Shown piece after piece: positions 61,930-64,000 of a stretch of 64,000 bases of DNA (position 1 is its first letter; each line of letters opens with the position of its first letter). A program made the position numbers and the translations under genes. Under the pieces are notes generated by a model. The model had not been told where the DNA came from. It did no database searches and saw only the letters and a list, made by a program, of their open reading frames with translations. The stretch lies in the NCBI RefSeq assembly GCF_949628215.1, contig NC_134283.1:10911638-10975637 (forward strand), in the 5' to 3' direction. Origin of the DNA: Phalacrocorax aristotelis (Eukaryota; Chordata; Aves; Suliformes; Phalacrocoracidae).

Positions 61930-64000
61930 TTGATGCAGAACTTTGACACCCAAATGTTAACATCCCACCTTGCCAAGGGCTGGCTTCTGCCATTCATTCT
62001 AGTTCTCTCTTTCAAAGAGGTTATTTGTGTGTAATGATGTTGCTGTGACACAGTAATGTTACCTTCATGAAAAGGTTTCAGCAAATGGAGGGAGTCAAAG
62101 GGCAATGTTTGAATGAGGCTCACAATCGGTAGTCATCCTGCCTCTGTTTTTCTGTAGTTCTGATGCCCTTTTTGTGAGTGACAGGGACCCCTAGTCAGCA
62201 GGGAAAGGAATCTCACAGTTACCTTTTCAATGTCTTCCCAATTTAGCTTTCTTTTTAAAATGTGTGCTCTATATGAACTTGGCCAAAGGACAGAACAAAG
62301 AAAAGGAATAAGGGCAGTTTCTCTTACTCAGGGTTTGCTAGCAATATTATCTGTGAGGTTGCTCTTTTTATTAGAAAACAACTCTGCTCAAGCTAGTTGA
62401 TTGCCCAGTTTTAGAGACACACCTCAGTCATTAACTTTAAACAGAGATGCAGCCTTTTTCTTAAACTTTGAAACTGAGAGTTTTTTCTAAATTTGAATGC
62501 ATAAGTGAATTCAGCTGTCAGTTCCTGTAGTGGTGGTGTTATGACTTCTATGTAAACATTTGAAAGCATAGAATGTAGAGACTTTGATTTTTTTTCCCCC
62601 TGCATTTAACTGTTGTGCAGATGGTGAGCAAATATATTAATGATCTATCTTAGGATTGCTTGCATGGGCAGTTCTGGTGGCCACAGGACTTTTCGTCAAT
62701 AACCATAGTAATTCTACCCCTCCTCTGGTGCTTCGCACACAATATTTATATGATTATTGTTCCTCCAAGACATTTGGAGTATTCCCCATAACAGTGTCCG
62801 CTTCTCAGGGCTTCTTCAGATTAATTCCAAACCAAAAATCTCAGTAGCTTGAACAAAGGAAAGGACTGATTTTACCAGTTAAGCGTATAGTTGCGAAGTG
62901 TTATGAAATTAGTACTTTGCCTGAGAGTATGTTTCAAAATTTTTTTTTGTTTTTGTTTTTTTTTTCAAAAAGGTGACTTTGATCTACTGAGGGAGGATGT
63001 GCTATGTTTGAGAATATATGGGGAGGAGTCAGTCTTTATTTCTACGTTCTTTCCATTTGTATTGTACAAGTTAGGACCCCAGCTATGATCCAGGATTCCC
63101 ACTGTGCCAGGTACACGCTGAAAACTTGTTCCCAGACTCAGTGTGAGGTATCTTACTGACTTTGCTCTTTCACTTTACTGGATTACTTTTTATTACTGTT
63201 TTTGTATATTCTTACTCTTTCTACTTCTGCTTTGGTTTCTAAATATGGGCTTTTTTACTAATCTTTTTTTATGCAAGAATTCCTGAGCTCTAATCCTCTG
63301 TGTGATATTCACTCAGTACAGGTAGAGCTACTGACTGCCTCATCCTAATTAACCTAGGGAAATGTTTCATCTTTTAAAACCTGTTAATTGTCACCATCTT
63401 ATGTGGACAGCAGGTGAAGGACTTCTTTGGAAAAAACTGTGACCACCTAAAATATTTCAGCATTTACTTTTAACATTATTTTAAGATGGCTTTGTTCCCT
63501 GATCTTGTTCACCACACATTTGGCACATCAGTTGTGCTGGCACAGTGGAAGGAGCAATGTGGGTGCAGCTGAGAATAGGAACTGTTTAAGTTGGCAGCAT
63601 TTGCAAGAAAAAAGCATAAGGAACCCAGTTAGGGCATGTGGGCCCTATCTGGGTACTTGAAGCAGTTGGCTCTGCCTAGTAAGGCAGGTAAGTGATGGGA
63701 AGTAGTCAAAAGGTGGGATGTCTGACTGTTAGTGAGACTGTCAGGCCTCAGGAAAAGAGAAAGTTCAAGTCTAGATGGAAAAGATCCTTTCCCTGAAGCA
63801 GACCGACAAATACTGTTGCTAATCTTCCTCCCTGCTTGTCTGTGAATGCTTGCTCTGCACAAGGAAAGGGGGATATTTGGAAGATCTGTTCTTTTAGTGA
63901 CAATGCAATCTTGTTGAAATTGAAAATTACTGTGAAACTACGGCTTTAGGATGCATATCATGAATGTAATATTTTTCACTGAAATCAACAGTTGAATGCT
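61930..64000. other. Intergenic, no gene seen
   Basis: AT-rich sequence with T-runs near 62940-62965. No exon, RNA gene or recognised repeat is seen up to the window edge. Confidence 0.5.

Overview
This window is vertebrate nuclear DNA, almost certainly from a bird. It has long introns with GT/AG borders, a single CpG island, long AT-rich gene-free stretches, and avian retroelement relics. These relics include a CR1 3' end carrying the tandem ATTCTATG octamer, a longer CR1 reverse-transcriptase fragment, an ERVL-like solo LTR, and MIR-like and palindromic fossils shared by amniotes. It contains no prokaryotic features, CRISPR array or tRNA gene.

Layout: (1) 1-3551 holds the last five coding exons of carbonic anhydrase VII (CA7) on the + strand; its first exons lie left of the window. 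(2) 3552-14070 is the CA7 3' UTR plus intergenic DNA with MIR-like fragments, a possible CTCF site and a 1134-bp LTR bounded by 5-bp duplications (TTCTA). (3) 14075-15250 is a CpG island that looks like the PDP2 promoter and non-coding first exon. It carries a pure 19-unit GCT/CTG repeat and a dense G-run array. (4) 15250-17097 is the PDP2 5' intron. (5) 17157-18758 is the intact one-exon coding region of PDP2, the mitochondrial pyruvate dehydrogenase phosphatase catalytic subunit 2. (6) 19200-64000 is about 45 kb with no coding exon I can support. It holds CR1 copies near 27.2, 39.6-40.1 and 53.0-54.4 kb, G/T-rich tracts, a GC-rich probable repeat at 61.0-61.9 kb, several hairpins, and one coding-like but broken stretch near 35.1 kb.

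CA7 followed by PDP2 in the same orientation matches human 16q22.1. In human, CDH16 and RRAD follow PDP2 within a few tens of kb; no exon of either is visible here, so the block is either interrupted or much expanded. The two genes are not functionally coupled: CA7 is a cytosolic CO2 hydratase and PDP2 reactivates mitochondrial pyruvate dehydrogenase.

I did not find an undescribed multi-gene system. The most notable observations are the CTG repeat in the PDP2 CpG island, a possible 15-codon uORF formed by splicing, loss of one reactive-type cysteine in CA7, and several perfect inverted repeats in the downstream desert. Repeat identities rest on recall of consensus sequences, so their edges are approximate.
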